Assembly: GCF_000803315.1 (NCBI RefSeq)
Contig: NZ_JRMH01000001.1
Span: forward strand, 1,240,001-1,304,000
Direction of reading: 5' to 3'
Length of the DNA stretch: 64,000 nt
Source of the DNA: Pectobacterium actinidiae
GTDB lineage: Bacteria; Pseudomonadota; Gammaproteobacteria; Enterobacterales; Enterobacteriaceae
Within the stretch, counting starts at the first letter, position 1. Each line of letters starts with the position of its first letter. Position numbers and translations under genes: made by a program. Shown in pieces: positions 48,459-57,792 of this stretch. Below the pieces are notes generated by a model. It was not told where the DNA came from. It did not search any database and was given only the letters and a program-made list of their open reading frames with translations.

Positions 48459-48821
48459 TTAGCGCCTGCTAATCAACGTATTTTCCAGCCAGTATAAAAT
48501 CACGTCGACGACATAACGCTGTTCCTCATCACTTAGTTGACGATGCTGAGCAATATGGTGCCATTTTTCCAGACATCCCCGACAGCAGGTTGCGGTGGCA
48601 TGTTGTGCAATAAACACGGGATGACCGCGCATCGGGGTCTGTTTACCATCATTGACTGGATCGGCCGGTGCCAGCCTGTGCGCGATAAAATCGGCGGCAT
48701 GGGAGGCGATCGTTTCCTTACCCTTGTTGTAGCAATAGTCTCGTTCTTTGGCGCCCAACTTAAAACGCTGGCGGAAAGGGGAACGCGACAGCAGGGAAAA
48801 CAGCGAATCAAACGTGGTCAT
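48459..48821 (-). CDS. DUF4186 family protein
   Basis: A 120-residue cytoplasmic protein of unknown function. The middle (about residues 58-88) holds GKQTPMRGHPVFIAQHATAT followed by CCRGCLEKWH; this Cys-Cys-x-x-Cys and His pattern is what I recall from DUF4186 and suggests a metal site. No signal peptide or membrane helix. It is a single gene between tRNA-Ser and pgl. Confidence 0.75.
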   Translation of the reverse strand: MTTFDSLFSLLSRSPFRQRFKLGAKERDYCYNKGKETIASHAADFIAHRLAPADPVNDGKQTPMRGHPVFIAQHATATCCRGCLEKWHHIAQHRQLSDEEQRYVVDVILYWLENTLISRR

Positions 48822-49064
48822 AACCTAAAGTCCGTAAAACATGAGCGATGCAAGAATAGCGACGTGCGGACACTACCGTATCAATCATTACTTAAATCAG
48901 CCATTGCTTAAATCAATAGTAGCCTTGCGATGTCTCTGTAGAATAAAGTGATTAGTCATTTATGGTATACCGTGCGTCAGGTTGAGCAAGTTCGTTATCC
49001 TTCTGATGAACCTCTTTTTGAGCCTTCCTGAGCCGCTACATTCGCGTGAAACAAGGAGAATACG

Positions 49065-50063
49065 ATGCAGCAAGTGGTTTATGTCGCCAGCCCGGAAAGC
49101 CAGCAGATTCATGTTTGGCAACTCGGTGCTCAGGGAAATCTGACATTATTGCAAACCGTTGAGGTTCCAGGACAGGTTCAGCCGATGGTGATCGCACCGA
49201 ACAAGCGTCACCTATATGTTGGCGTTCGTCCTGATTTCCGGGTTCTGAGCTATCGTATTGATGAACAGGGTAAATTGACGCAAGCGGGTGTGGCATCTTT
49301 ACCAGGCAGCCCGACGCATCTGTCGACTGATAATGACGGACGTTTCCTGTTCAGCGCATCTTACAGCGGCGCTTGCGTGAGTGTTAGCCCAATCGGTGCT
49401 GACGGCATCGTTGGCGAGCCGATTCATCAGTTGGATGGATTGGAAGGATGCCATTCTACCAATGTCGATCCAACCAACAGCGTTGTATGGGCACCTTGCC
49501 TGAAAGAAGACCGCATCCGTTTGTACGATCTGGGGGCGGCGGGCGAATTGAGCGAGCATCGTCAGGCTGAAATGACGACGGTAGCGGGTGCCGGTCCACG
49601 CCATATGGCTTTCCACCCGAATCATCGTTTTGCCTATTGCGTGAATGAACTGGACAGTTCAGTGGATGTGTATCAGTTGGATGCAGCCAGCGGCGACTTG
49701 CAGAAAGTGCAAACGCTGGATGCCATGCCTGCTGGTTTCAGCGATACGCGCTGGGCGGCAGATATTCACATTACGCCGAATGGTCGTTTCCTGTATATCA
49801 GCGACCGTACTGCCAGCTTGCTGAGTGTTTTCCAGGTGTCTGAAGACGGCAGCACGTTAACGCTGACCGGACATCAGTCGACTGAAACGCAGCCGCGCGG
49901 TTTCAATATCGACAACACCGGTGAGTTCCTGATTTCAGCAGGGCAGAAATCTCAGCACATTGAGGTGTATCACATTGACCAGAACACGGGCGCTCTTCAA
50001 CCGCTGGCGCGTTACGACGTCGGTCAGGGGCCAATGTGGGTGTCGGTACTGGCGCTGGACTAA
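49065..50063 (+). CDS. pgl: 6-Phosphogluconolactonase
   Basis: Second step of the oxidative pentose phosphate pathway; hydrolyses 6-phosphogluconolactone. This is the YbhE-type seven-bladed beta-propeller. It has 332 residues against 331 in E. coli. Repeated blade motifs and the segments [37 protein letters not shown] and QGPMWVSV match. A CAAGGAGAATACG ribosome site precedes the ATG. A strong terminator follows. Confidence 0.95.
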   Translation: MQQVVYVASPESQQIHVWQLGAQGNLTLLQTVEVPGQVQPMVIAPNKRHLYVGVRPDFRVLSYRIDEQGKLTQAGVASLPGSPTHLSTDNDGRFLFSASYSGACVSVSPIGADGIVGEPIHQLDGLEGCHSTNVDPTNSVVWAPCLKEDRIRLYDLGAAGELSEHRQAEMTTVAGAGPRHMAFHPNHRFAYCVNELDSSVDVYQLDAASGDLQKVQTLDAMPAGFSDTRWAADIHITPNGRFLYISDRTASLLSVFQVSEDGSTLTLTGHQSTETQPRGFNIDNTGEFLISAGQKSQHIEVYHIDQNTGALQPLARYDVGQGPMWVSVLALD

Positions 50064-50084
50064 ACAAGCCAAGCACAACATTAC

Positions 50085-50115
50085 GCCCTGCATTGATCCG
50101 CAGGGCTTTTTTTTT
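50085..50115. terminator. Terminator after pgl
   Basis: GCCCTGC (50085-50091), eight-base loop, GCAGGGC (50100-50106), then nine T. It ends pgl; the convergent LVIVD gene stops three bases beyond the T-run. Confidence 0.93.
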
Positions 50116-50118
50116 CGA

Positions 50119-51369
50119 TTAACCCCGATATTCGATAATCGACAAACCCGCGTTGTAGTCCGTGCTGTAGATGATTCCGTTGGCATCAACAAACACATCG
50201 CAAGACTGAATAATTTGTGGTCTGCCGGGGCGTTTGTCGACCATTCTGTCTGGCGCAGCAGGTACCAGTGCACCTGTTTCCTTCGGCTGATACGGATTAC
50301 TGATGTCGTAAGCCCGCACCCCTGCGTTTTGGTACGTGGCGAAAATCAGTGACGAACTGATGAAGCTGCCGGGCCGATTTTCATGCAGGTTATGGGGGCC
50401 AAAGTGTGCGCCTTTCTTCACATAATCCGCTTCTTTCGGCTGAGGAAAGGTGGCAATACTTACCGGGTTACTCGGTTCACGAATATCGAACACCCAAATC
50501 AACTTCTCGCCATCTTCCTGATTATCCAATACGGCTTCATCCAACACGATTAGCAAATCGCGATCCGGCAGCGGCAGCGCCGTGTGTGTGCCACCGCCAA
50601 ACGGTGGACTCCAGTTCCGGTGGCTGATGAGCTGTGGATTGGTGCGATCGCTCACGTCCAGCAGCGTCAAGCCGCCATCGCGCCAGCTACCATAGGCGGT
50701 GTCGCCGCTGATAATGGCGTGGTGCAGTGCATAACGCTTACCGTCTGGCCAGCTTGCGGTTTCTCCGCCAGCGGTATGCATGCCGGGTAGCCAGTAGCGG
50801 CCAGCAACCTCTGGGCGCTGCGGATCGGCCAAATCGATAGTCAGAAAAATGTAGTCGCTGTAGCCATCGAGCAGTGCGGAGACATAGGCCCAGCGCCCAC
50901 CGACATACCAGATGCGGTGAATGCCGATACCGTCCAGCGGCAGGAAGCTGATCTCGCGCGGTTTATCCGGCGTCGAGATATCGAAAATCCGTAATCCCGC
51001 GCTCCAGTTTTTGTCCTGCTGTTTGGTACTGACCGTGTCGGCGACGGAGCGGGTGTAATAGACCTTTTCCTCGGCGAAGCTGGCGTCGGCAAACAGATCG
51101 CGCGCGTTGACGACAAGCAGCAGGTCATCGTGCGTTTGCAGGTGGATATTCCAGGTGCCGGGCGGGGCTGCAATAAACCCCGCCGGCTTGGGATTCTTGG
51201 CATCGCGCACATCCACAATCGACACACCTTGTGAAACCATATGCCCGATATAAGCGTAGCCGCGATGAACCATCACCTGTACGCCATCGGGTCTGCCACC
51301 TTGATCGCTGTGCCCAACCAGCCGCATGTTGCGGCTGTAATCGGGAGTGGGCAGAGGAGTCGATGCCAT
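50119..51369 (-). CDS. LVIVD-repeat beta-propeller protein
   Basis: A 416-residue protein built of repeats that end in a hydrophobic pattern plus Asp (SIVDVRDAKNP, RIFDISTPDKP, LTIDLADPQRP, TLLDVSDRTNP, WVFDIREPSNP, RAYDISNPYQP), typical of LVIVD propellers. No signal peptide is seen, so it is probably cytoplasmic. Several His residues (GIHRIWYV, LHHAII, THTALPL, FGPHNLHE) may form a metal site. It starts 14 bp after a sugar-binding protein gene, with a GGAGAT ribosome site, so the two form an operon. Function unknown; a role with the bound ligand is inference. Confidence 0.75.
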   Translation of the reverse strand: MASTPLPTPDYSRNMRLVGHSDQGGRPDGVQVMVHRGYAYIGHMVSQGVSIVDVRDAKNPKPAGFIAAPPGTWNIHLQTHDDLLLVVNARDLFADASFAEEKVYYTRSVADTVSTKQQDKNWSAGLRIFDISTPDKPREISFLPLDGIGIHRIWYVGGRWAYVSALLDGYSDYIFLTIDLADPQRPEVAGRYWLPGMHTAGGETASWPDGKRYALHHAIISGDTAYGSWRDGGLTLLDVSDRTNPQLISHRNWSPPFGGGTHTALPLPDRDLLIVLDEAVLDNQEDGEKLIWVFDIREPSNPVSIATFPQPKEADYVKKGAHFGPHNLHENRPGSFISSSLIFATYQNAGVRAYDISNPYQPKETGALVPAAPDRMVDKRPGRPQIIQSCDVFVDANGIIYSTDYNAGLSIIEYRG

Positions 51370-51383
51370 GAGTTATCTCCGTG

Positions 51384-52460
51384 TTATTTCGCCTGTTTGG
51401 CTTCCAGTGTAGCAAACCACGGTGCGATAAAATCATCCGTGTGGCCCCAGCCTGGGATGATTTTCGCCAATCCGGCGACGTTGACCGCACCTGGCTGGCT
51501 GGCTAACAGCGCTTGCGGAATCGCGGCGGCACGGAACTCATAGGTCGCAGGTGTCGCTTCACCGGCAATCTTGTTGGCAACCAGACGCAGGTTAACTTTA
51601 CCGATCAGTTTAGGATCGACAGCTACGCTGACTTTCCACGGGCTGTTTGCTTCACGCATCAGCTGTAGATCCTGGTTAGAGATGTCGATGCTGTACAGTT
51701 TGATTTCGGTGCGGCCGTTTTCTTTCAACGCCTTATAAGCGCCCTGGCTGAAGGCATCCCACGATCCCCAAATTGCATCGATTTTGCCTTTCGGGTATTT
51801 CGCCAGTACTGCGCCGACTTTGTTGGCAGTATCGCCTTGTACATCAGAGGACACGGCACCAATCGATTCGAGTTCCTTGATGCCGGGGTTAGCTTTCAGG
51901 ATCTGTTGATAAGCAAGCTGGCGGCGTTCCATCGGCGGGAAGCCTGCGACCCACAGTTTGATGATGTTGGCTTTACCGTTGAAATCCTTCACCAGTTGGC
52001 CGAAGGATTCGTTAGTCAGTGAGGCGTCATCCTGCTGGGTGACGGTCACGCCCGGAATCTCGCCGTTCACGGCGGTATCAAATACGGAAACAGCAATGCC
52101 GCTGTCGACGATGCGTTTAATCAAATCGGTAGAGTAGGGGTCACGACCCTGCGACAGGATGATGCCATCATATTTTTGGCTAATAGCCTGATTCACGAAA
52201 TCCTGAAAACGGGCATCATCGCCGTTGCTCAGAAAAGTGCTGACCTTAAAGCCCAGCTTTTTGCCTTCTTCGAGCACGCCAGAAACAAATTGCGTGGTGT
52301 TGTCGTCTGAACCCAGGTTGCGGATAACCGCGATACGAACCGGGCCGTCATGATTGGCGATAGCGGCCGGAACGGGAGCAATAGTGGCATTTTGATTAGC
52401 CAGTGCCGGTAATGCAGTCAGTAGGCTCAGTGCAAGCAGGGCGGGCGTAAATTTCTTCAT
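51384..52460 (-). CDS. Periplasmic sugar-binding protein, no transporter partner here
   Basis: A substrate-binding protein of the ribose/autoinducer-2 type (Peripla_BP_4). The start at 52460 (MKKFTPALLALSLLTALPALA) follows GGAGCTG; it gives 358 residues with a signal peptide of 21. The mature part shows RIAVIRNLGSDDNTTQFVSG and IDAIWGSWDAFSQGAYKAL, the two-lobe pattern. No permease or ATPase gene of an ABC importer lies nearby. It may work with a distant importer or as a sensor. It forms an operon with the LVIVD-repeat gene downstream. Confidence 0.85.
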   Translation of the reverse strand: MKKFTPALLALSLLTALPALANQNATIAPVPAAIANHDGPVRIAVIRNLGSDDNTTQFVSGVLEEGKKLGFKVSTFLSNGDDARFQDFVNQAISQKYDGIILSQGRDPYSTDLIKRIVDSGIAVSVFDTAVNGEIPGVTVTQQDDASLTNESFGQLVKDFNGKANIIKLWVAGFPPMERRQLAYQQILKANPGIKELESIGAVSSDVQGDTANKVGAVLAKYPKGKIDAIWGSWDAFSQGAYKALKENGRTEIKLYSIDISNQDLQLMREANSPWKVSVAVDPKLIGKVNLRLVANKIAGEATPATYEFRAAAIPQALLASQPGAVNVAGLAKIIPGWGHTDDFIAPWFATLEAKQAK

Positions 52461-52657
52461 TATCAGCTCCATGGCGTTTTATAAATTGATGTTGTGTCGA
52501 TTGCAGTATTGTTATGTTCTCTGCGTTATTACTTTATAGCTGTCTTTATGTCTGGATGTCTATTTAAAAATGATACTGCATCATAGCCGTTGAGCGACAG
52601 GCGAGAAAGAGGGGAGAGTTATGACTTTTGGATTTAAGTTATAACGATTCGTGCTGA

Positions 52658-52695
52658 CTGCGGATAAAAAGAAAAATGCCCGCGAGGCGGGCATT
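52658..52695 (-). terminator. Leftward terminator downstream of fdnI
   Basis: On the minus strand the stem AATGCCCGC/GCGGGCATT with a 3-nt loop is followed by TTTTCTTTTTATC. It is a good factor-independent terminator, 220 bp after the fdnI stop. Confidence 0.8.
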
Positions 52696-52856
52696 CGAGG
52701 TTGCTGACAAAGTCCGTATGGCGGTAGTAACGGATAGATCGTAAAGACGCTGTGAATACATCCCTGTACGCTCGGATTGCGCCATCCCTGGCGCAAACGC
52801 TTTACTCTTCTATTCCGTTACTCCCGTTCTCGTTCGATAAATAGGTTTGTCAACAG

Positions 52857-52888
52857 CCTGAAATGCCCGCGAGGCACGGCATTTCAGG
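52857..52888 (-). terminator. Hairpin just after fdnI
   Basis: CCTGAAATGCC (52857-52867) pairs exactly with GGCATTTCAGG (52878-52888). It begins 27 bp after the fdnI stop on the minus strand. No T-run follows, so it may work with the terminator further left. Confidence 0.5.
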
Positions 52889-52915
52889 TGAGTGGCAGGA
52901 TTAAGAAAGAGTGAA

Positions 52916-53551
52916 TTATTTCTTCGCTTCTTTCTCTTCCACTTCACGCGCCCAGCGTGGGTGGTGTTTACGCGCCCAGCGTTTGGAGACTTTGCCTTCA
53001 ATCATGCCCTTGATCGAGCCTTTGACCCAGAACGCCATGTACATATGGATCAGGATGGCATGGATGAGGACGATAGCCGCAACCGCATGAATCAGAATCG
53101 CGTAGCGCACGATATCAATCGGAAACAGGTGGGCAAAATAAGGACGCCACATGATAACCCCGGTGATCAGCAGGACCAGTGTCAGCCCCATGATGCTCCA
53201 GAACATCATTTTCTGACCTGGGTTGTATTTCCCCACTTCAGCGACTTCATGCTCATTGCCTTTTAATACCTCAATGATATTGAGGAACCACGGCAGATCG
53301 CGCTTTTTCGGGATGTTATGGCTAACAAACCGGAAGAACATTGGGATCAGGCAAATGACGATCAGCACGCCAAAAAACGGGTGCAGAATACGCCCCATTT
53401 GCGGCGTACCAAACGTCTGCGTCAGCCATTGCAGGGTGGGGAAAAACAAAGCAATACCTGAGAGCGCGACCAGGAAAAAGCTAATCACCACAATCCAGTG
53501 ACAGATGCGATCGATAAACTTGGTGCGCAAAATCATTTTTGATTTACTCAT
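52916..53551 (-). CDS. fdnI: Formate dehydrogenase-N gamma subunit, cytochrome b556
   Basis: Membrane anchor that passes electrons from the iron-sulfur subunit to menaquinone. The start at 53551 ([19 protein letters not shown]) gives 211 residues (217 in E. coli) and overlaps the fdnH stop by 8 bp. Four helices are visible. Haem ligands His18 (in RICHW) and His57 (in RILHPFFG) are in place, and two more histidines lie in [22 protein letters not shown]. The C-terminal basic tail matches that of E. coli FdnI. It resembles Fdn rather than Fdo. Confidence 0.95.
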   Translation of the reverse strand: MSKSKMILRTKFIDRICHWIVVISFFLVALSGIALFFPTLQWLTQTFGTPQMGRILHPFFGVLIVICLIPMFFRFVSHNIPKKRDLPWFLNIIEVLKGNEHEVAEVGKYNPGQKMMFWSIMGLTLVLLITGVIMWRPYFAHLFPIDIVRYAILIHAVAAIVLIHAILIHMYMAFWVKGSIKGMIEGKVSKRWARKHHPRWAREVEEKEAKK

Positions 53552-54452
53552 GTTTGTCTCCCCCTTCTTTGTCTTCTCCCTCGTGCTCATGCTCCATTTC
53601 TTCTGTATTCGGACCCACACCGATGTAGTGGAACATTAACCCAGCGAACGTGGCGACAAACCCTAACGCAGATAGCGGTTTCAGAATGCCTTTCCACAGG
53701 TTGACCGGTGTGGAAATCTGCGGGTCATCCGGCAGATTGTTATAGAGCGATGGTCTGTCTGCGTGGTGCAGAACATACATCACATGTGTCCCCCCTACGC
53801 CCTGCGGGTCATAGAGGCCTGCATTCTTATAACCACGGCTTTTCAGATCGGCGATGCGCTCTTCTGCCAGATGCTTCATCTCTTCTTTCGTACCGAAACG
53901 AATGGCACCGGTCGGACAGGTTTTCACGCAGGCTGGCTCTTGCCCAACGCTGACTCTGTCGACGCATAGCGTACATTTATAGACGCGGTTATCTTCTTTA
54001 TTCAGACGCGGAATATTGAACGGGCAGCCGGCGATGCAATAGCCGCAGCCGATACAGTGTTCGGACTGAAAATCGACGATACCGTTGGCGTACTGAATAA
54101 CCGCACCAGCGGAAGGACAGGCTTTCAGACAGCCCGGATCGCTACAGTGCATGCAGCCATCTTTACGGATCAGCCATTCCAGACGATCGTTTTCTTCCAC
54201 TTCGGAAAAGCGCATCAACGTCCAGGATTTAGCGCTCAGATCTGCTGGGTTATCATAAACCCCGAAGTTATGGCCGACTTCGTCACGAATATCGTTCCAC
54301 TCTGAACAGGCCACCTGACAGCCTTTACAGCCGATGCAGGTGGTGACATCGATCAGTTTTGCCACTTCGCTTTTGTCATTACGCACATGCGGAGGCGGTG
54401 TAAAGCCGTTGGTGGCCGAACGTTTAATAATATCTTGTGATTGCATTGACAT
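53544..54452 (-). CDS. fdnH: Formate dehydrogenase-N iron-sulfur subunit
   Basis: Electron-transfer subunit with four [4Fe-4S] clusters, on the periplasmic side. It has 302 residues against 294 in E. coli FdnH. Cysteine groups in order: [35 protein letters not shown] and [21 protein letters not shown] single C-terminal membrane helix (about 258-280, [17 protein letters not shown]) anchors it to FdnI. The last residues are highly acidic. It starts 12 bp after fdnG. Confidence 0.96.
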   Translation of the reverse strand: MSMQSQDIIKRSATNGFTPPPHVRNDKSEVAKLIDVTTCIGCKGCQVACSEWNDIRDEVGHNFGVYDNPADLSAKSWTLMRFSEVEENDRLEWLIRKDGCMHCSDPGCLKACPSAGAVIQYANGIVDFQSEHCIGCGYCIAGCPFNIPRLNKEDNRVYKCTLCVDRVSVGQEPACVKTCPTGAIRFGTKEEMKHLAEERIADLKSRGYKNAGLYDPQGVGGTHVMYVLHHADRPSLYNNLPDDPQISTPVNLWKGILKPLSALGFVATFAGLMFHYIGVGPNTEEMEHEHEGEDKEGGDKHE

Positions 54453-54464
54453 AGTTCGCTACCC

Positions 54465-57400
54465 TTACGCCTTCTCTACATTAACCAAAAACGCTTTGTA
54501 CTCAGGCGTTTGTGAATTAGCGTCGCCGACGCTCGGGGTGAGTGTGTTAGCCAGGAACCCTTTACGCGTGGTTCCCTCAAAGCCCCAGTGGCAGGGAATA
54601 CCAACGGTTTCCACGCTGCGCCCGGCAATTTGCAGCGTTTTGATACGCTTCGTAACCACCGCTTTGGCTTTGATATAGCCACGCTGGCAGGAGACTTTGA
54701 CTTCATCGCCCGCTTTAATGCCTTTGCTCTTCGCCAGATTTTCACCGATCTCAACAAACTGTTCCGGCTGCACAATCGCGTTCAGACGCGCGTGTTTTGT
54801 CCAGTGACGGAATAATTCGGTAATCGAGTAGGTGGTCGCCACGTAAGGGAAGTCCTTCGCGGTGCCCATGGTTTTCGCATCACGCGCAAATAAACGCGCG
54901 ACCGGGCTGGAAATCACCGCTGGGTGCAACGGGTTGGTGCCAATAGGTGATTCGATCGGCTCGTAGTGTTCAGGGAACGGCCCGTCTACCAGTTTGTCTA
55001 CGGAGAACAGACGTGCCAGACCTTCCGGCAGCATGATGAACGGCCCCGTGTCTTTGCCCGGTGGTACCGTTGCGGCGAAGTCAGGCACATCAATGCCTTG
55101 CCATTTCTGGCCGGTCCATTCCAGCAATTTACGCTTGCTGTCCCACGGTTTCCCTTGTAGGTCGGCAGAGGCGCGGTTGTAGAGAATGCGGCGGTTTTGC
55201 GGCCAGCACCATGACCAGTTTGGCGTGCAGCCCAGACCGGCATCGGCGTTGTCGCGTTTATCCATCTGGTTACCGGCTTCTGTCCAGCTACCGGCATAGA
55301 TCCAGCAGAAGCTGGACGTGGTGCCGTCATCACGCAACTGTGAGAAATCGGCGAGCTGCTGGCCTTTTTTCAGGATCAGTTTGCCGCTGTCGTCGTAGAT
55401 ATCAGCCAGCGCCATGCCGTTGGCCTCGCGGGCGATCTCTTCTGGATGTGGATCTTCCGGGTCTTTATAGTTCCAGTTGATGTTCATCAACGGATCGGGG
55501 TATGCGCCGCCTTCTTCTTTATACAGTTCACGCAGGCGCATCAGCAGTTTACCGAGGATTTTGCCGTCGTGATGGGCTTCTCCTGGTGGCTCAGCCGCCG
55601 CCCAGTGCCATTGCAACCAGCGACCAGAGTTGGCGATAGAACCATTTTCCTCGGCAAAGCAGGAAGAAGGCAGACGGAAGACTTCAGTCTGAATGGACTT
55701 CGTATCCACGTCATTGAATTCGCCATAGTTCTGCCAGAACGTGGAGGTTTCCGTGACCAGTGGATCGATGATGACCATGTACTTGAGTCGAGAGAGTGCT
55801 TCAGTCGCTTTGTTCTTGTTAGAGAACGCGGCAACGGGGTTAAAGCCCTGAACGATGTAGCCGTTCATTTTGCCTTCCACCATCAACTCGGTTTGTACCA
55901 TGACATCGTAGCTACGATCCCACTTCGGCAACCAGTCATAACCCCAGTTATTCGCCGCCTGTGCATGATCGCCATAGAAACTCTTCATCATGCTGATAAA
56001 GAATTTTGGCGTGTTTTTCCAATAGTTAACCTGATCGGGCAACATGGCGGTGGGGGTTATTTGGCTCAGATAGGTATTCAGATCCGGCTGTTTTTCTGAC
56101 GGCAGTGGCATATAGCCCGGCAGATTTAACGACAGCAGACCCAGATCGGTATAGCCCTGAATGTTGGAGTGGCCGCGCAGGGCGTTGATGCCGCCGCCTG
56201 CCATACCGATATTTCCCAGCAGAAGCTGGATCATGCCAGCGGAGCGGATAATTTGCGCGCCGTTGGTGTGGTGGGTCCAACCCAGTGCATACATGAAGGT
56301 TGCGGTTTTATTCGGTACGCAAGTTTCAGCCAGCGTACGGCAAATCTCTTCATAATCTTTTGCTGAGGTACCGCACAGGGATGTCACCATTTCTGGCGTA
56401 TAGCGAGAAACGTGTTTTTTCAGCAGATTCCAGACGCAGCGTGGGTGAGACAGCGTGGTGTCGCGTTTGGCAAAACCGGCTTCATCCAGCTCATACTGCC
56501 AGCTGGATTTGTCATATTGGCGCTTTTGTTCGTCGTAGCCGCTGAACAAGCCTTCGTCAAAGCTGAAATCATCACGCACGATCAGGCTGGCGTTGGTGTA
56601 AGACACTACGTATTCGCGATGAATTTTATCGTTCGTAATAAGGTAGTTAACGATACCTAAGAGGAAGGCGGCATCTGAACCTGCTCGAATTGGCGCGTAG
56701 AGATCGGCAACGGCAGCGGAGCGGTTAAAGCGTGGATCGACAACAATCAGTTTCGCATTGTTGTGTGTTTTCGCTTCAACAGCCCATTTGAAACCGACCG
56801 GGTGTGCTTCCGCCGGGTTGCCGCCCATCACGATGATGACGTTGGCGTTTTTGATATCAACCCAGTTGTTAGTCATTGCGCCACGGCCGAATGTCGGTGC
56901 CAGTGCGGCAACGGTTGGGCCGTGACACAAACGTGCCTGACAGTCGATGGCAACCATGCCGAGTGCACGGGCAAATTTCTGGTCGAGGATACCCGTTTCG
57001 TTGCTAGCAGCAGAAGAGCACAGCATACCGGTAGTCAGCCAGCGGTTGACGGTTTCGCCTTTGGCGTTGGTGCGTTGAAAGTTGGCGTCGCGGTCAGCTT
57101 TCATCAGGCGCGCGATACGTTCAATCGCATCGTCCCAGCTGATTCGCTGCCATTTGTCTGAGCCAGGCGCGCGGTATTCAGGATAGAGCAGGCGGTTTTC
57201 GCTGTGGATATAGTCAACCAGGCCCGCACCTTTCGGGCAAAGGGAGCCGCGGCTGACTGGGTGATCCGCATCACCTTCGATATGAAAAACGGAAGGTTTC
57301 GCATTTTTGGCGCCATCGCCCAGGCTATACATGAGCACACCACAACCAACTGAACAGTATGTGCAGTTGTTACGCGTCTCTTTTGCCCGTAACAGCTTAT

Positions 57401-57512
57401 ATTGACGCACTGATGCCATTGCTTCCGTGGGTGTAAAGCCCAATACCGCGAGAGTGGTTCCAGCCATCCCCCCCGCGCAAACTTTAAAGAAACCTCTTCT
57501 ATTCAGTTGCAT
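54465..57512 (-). CDS. fdnG: Formate dehydrogenase-N catalytic subunit, cysteine type
   Basis: Molybdopterin enzyme that oxidises formate in the periplasm and feeds electrons to nitrate reduction. The start at 57512 (MQLNRRGFFKVCAGGMAGTT) follows AGGGAAA, carries a twin-arginine signal, and gives 1015 residues, the exact length of E. coli FdnG. A [4Fe-4S] site CTYCSVGCG is near residue 50. At residue 196, selenocysteine in E. coli, this protein has cysteine encoded by TGT (bases 56925-56927) in ARLCHGPT. No in-frame TGA exists, so no selenocysteine machinery is needed. ModE-, FNR- and NarL-like sites lie upstream. Confidence 0.96.
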   Translation of the reverse strand: MQLNRRGFFKVCAGGMAGTTLAVLGFTPTEAMASVRQYKLLRAKETRNNCTYCSVGCGVLMYSLGDGAKNAKPSVFHIEGDADHPVSRGSLCPKGAGLVDYIHSENRLLYPEYRAPGSDKWQRISWDDAIERIARLMKADRDANFQRTNAKGETVNRWLTTGMLCSSAASNETGILDQKFARALGMVAIDCQARLCHGPTVAALAPTFGRGAMTNNWVDIKNANVIIVMGGNPAEAHPVGFKWAVEAKTHNNAKLIVVDPRFNRSAAVADLYAPIRAGSDAAFLLGIVNYLITNDKIHREYVVSYTNASLIVRDDFSFDEGLFSGYDEQKRQYDKSSWQYELDEAGFAKRDTTLSHPRCVWNLLKKHVSRYTPEMVTSLCGTSAKDYEEICRTLAETCVPNKTATFMYALGWTHHTNGAQIIRSAGMIQLLLGNIGMAGGGINALRGHSNIQGYTDLGLLSLNLPGYMPLPSEKQPDLNTYLSQITPTAMLPDQVNYWKNTPKFFISMMKSFYGDHAQAANNWGYDWLPKWDRSYDVMVQTELMVEGKMNGYIVQGFNPVAAFSNKNKATEALSRLKYMVIIDPLVTETSTFWQNYGEFNDVDTKSIQTEVFRLPSSCFAEENGSIANSGRWLQWHWAAAEPPGEAHHDGKILGKLLMRLRELYKEEGGAYPDPLMNINWNYKDPEDPHPEEIAREANGMALADIYDDSGKLILKKGQQLADFSQLRDDGTTSSFCWIYAGSWTEAGNQMDKRDNADAGLGCTPNWSWCWPQNRRILYNRASADLQGKPWDSKRKLLEWTGQKWQGIDVPDFAATVPPGKDTGPFIMLPEGLARLFSVDKLVDGPFPEHYEPIESPIGTNPLHPAVISSPVARLFARDAKTMGTAKDFPYVATTYSITELFRHWTKHARLNAIVQPEQFVEIGENLAKSKGIKAGDEVKVSCQRGYIKAKAVVTKRIKTLQIAGRSVETVGIPCHWGFEGTTRKGFLANTLTPSVGDANSQTPEYKAFLVNVEKA

Positions 57513-57579
57513 TAGTTTCCCTGTGTAATTATGTGTCATTTTTGTTGCGAGCAATTTAACAACACATAAATTGTGGGCT

Positions 57580-57593
57580 TTGCGCAAAATCAA
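57580..57593 (-). promoter_or_regulatory. Candidate FNR site upstream of fdnG
   Basis: On the minus strand TTGATTTTGCGCAA matches TTGAT-N4-ATCAA at eight of ten positions. Its centre is about 75 bp before the fdnG start. fdnGHI of E. coli needs FNR, which supports the reading. Confidence 0.5.
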
Positions 57594-57627
57594 AATTTAA
57601 GTATTTAAACCCCCATAACACCTATAA

Positions 57628-57634
57628 AGAGGTA
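57628..57634 (-). promoter_or_regulatory. NarL-type heptamer upstream of fdnG
   Basis: TACCTCT on the minus strand fits the NarL heptamer TACYYMT. Heptamers occur by chance, so the call rests on its place between FNR- and ModE-like sites in front of a nitrate-linked enzyme. Confidence 0.35.
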
Positions 57635-57644
57635 TGTTTTTTAT

Positions 57645-57670
57645 TCGTTATATACTGTAATGCATAACGA
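57645..57670. promoter_or_regulatory. ModE-like box upstream of fdnG
   Basis: TCGTTATATA (57645-57654), six bases, TGCATAACGA (57661-57670). Against the palindrome TCGTTATATA-N6-TATATAACGA the left half is perfect and the right half differs at two positions. It is closer to consensus than the box at modA. It lies 133-158 bp before the fdnG start codon. Confidence 0.7.
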
Positions 57671-57754
57671 TTTTGTTATTTCATGGTTACAAATAATGTG
57701 GAGCGATGAGCCAGCCGAAGAGGAATTTGCGGGGATTTGTGGAGGAATTGTTGC

Positions 57755-57782
57755 AAAAAAAAGCCGGATTAAAATCCGGCTT
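57755..57782 (-). terminator. Terminator of metG
   Basis: On the minus strand the stem AAGCCGGATT/AATCCGGCTT is followed by a run of eight T. It ends metG 10 bp after its stop. Confidence 0.92.
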
Positions 57783-57792
57783 GATGTGGTGG

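Larger units (their letters stand above)
52461..52915. other. Gap between fdnI and the sugar-binding protein gene
   Basis: No convincing gene is seen in these 455 bases. They hold three inverted repeats: AATGCCCGC/GCGGGCATT at 52675-52695, TTGCGCCA/TGGCGCAA at 52777-52796, and CCTGAAATGCC/GGCATTTCAGG at 52857-52888. The right end ends fdn transcription; the left end should contain the promoter of the sugar-binding protein operon, which I could not fix. The stretch 52730-52810 has the look of a dispersed repeat of this genus, from memory. Confidence 0.5.

Noticed and set aside
52581..52796. Minus-strand 71-residue open frame between fdnI and the binding protein
   Set aside because: It runs across hairpins and a terminator, has no family look and no good ribosome site.
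57513..57593. A 27-residue N-terminal extension of FdnG
   Set aside because: It would put residues before the twin-arginine signal and lacks a ribosome site. The start at 57512 gives the exact family length and places Cys at position 196.
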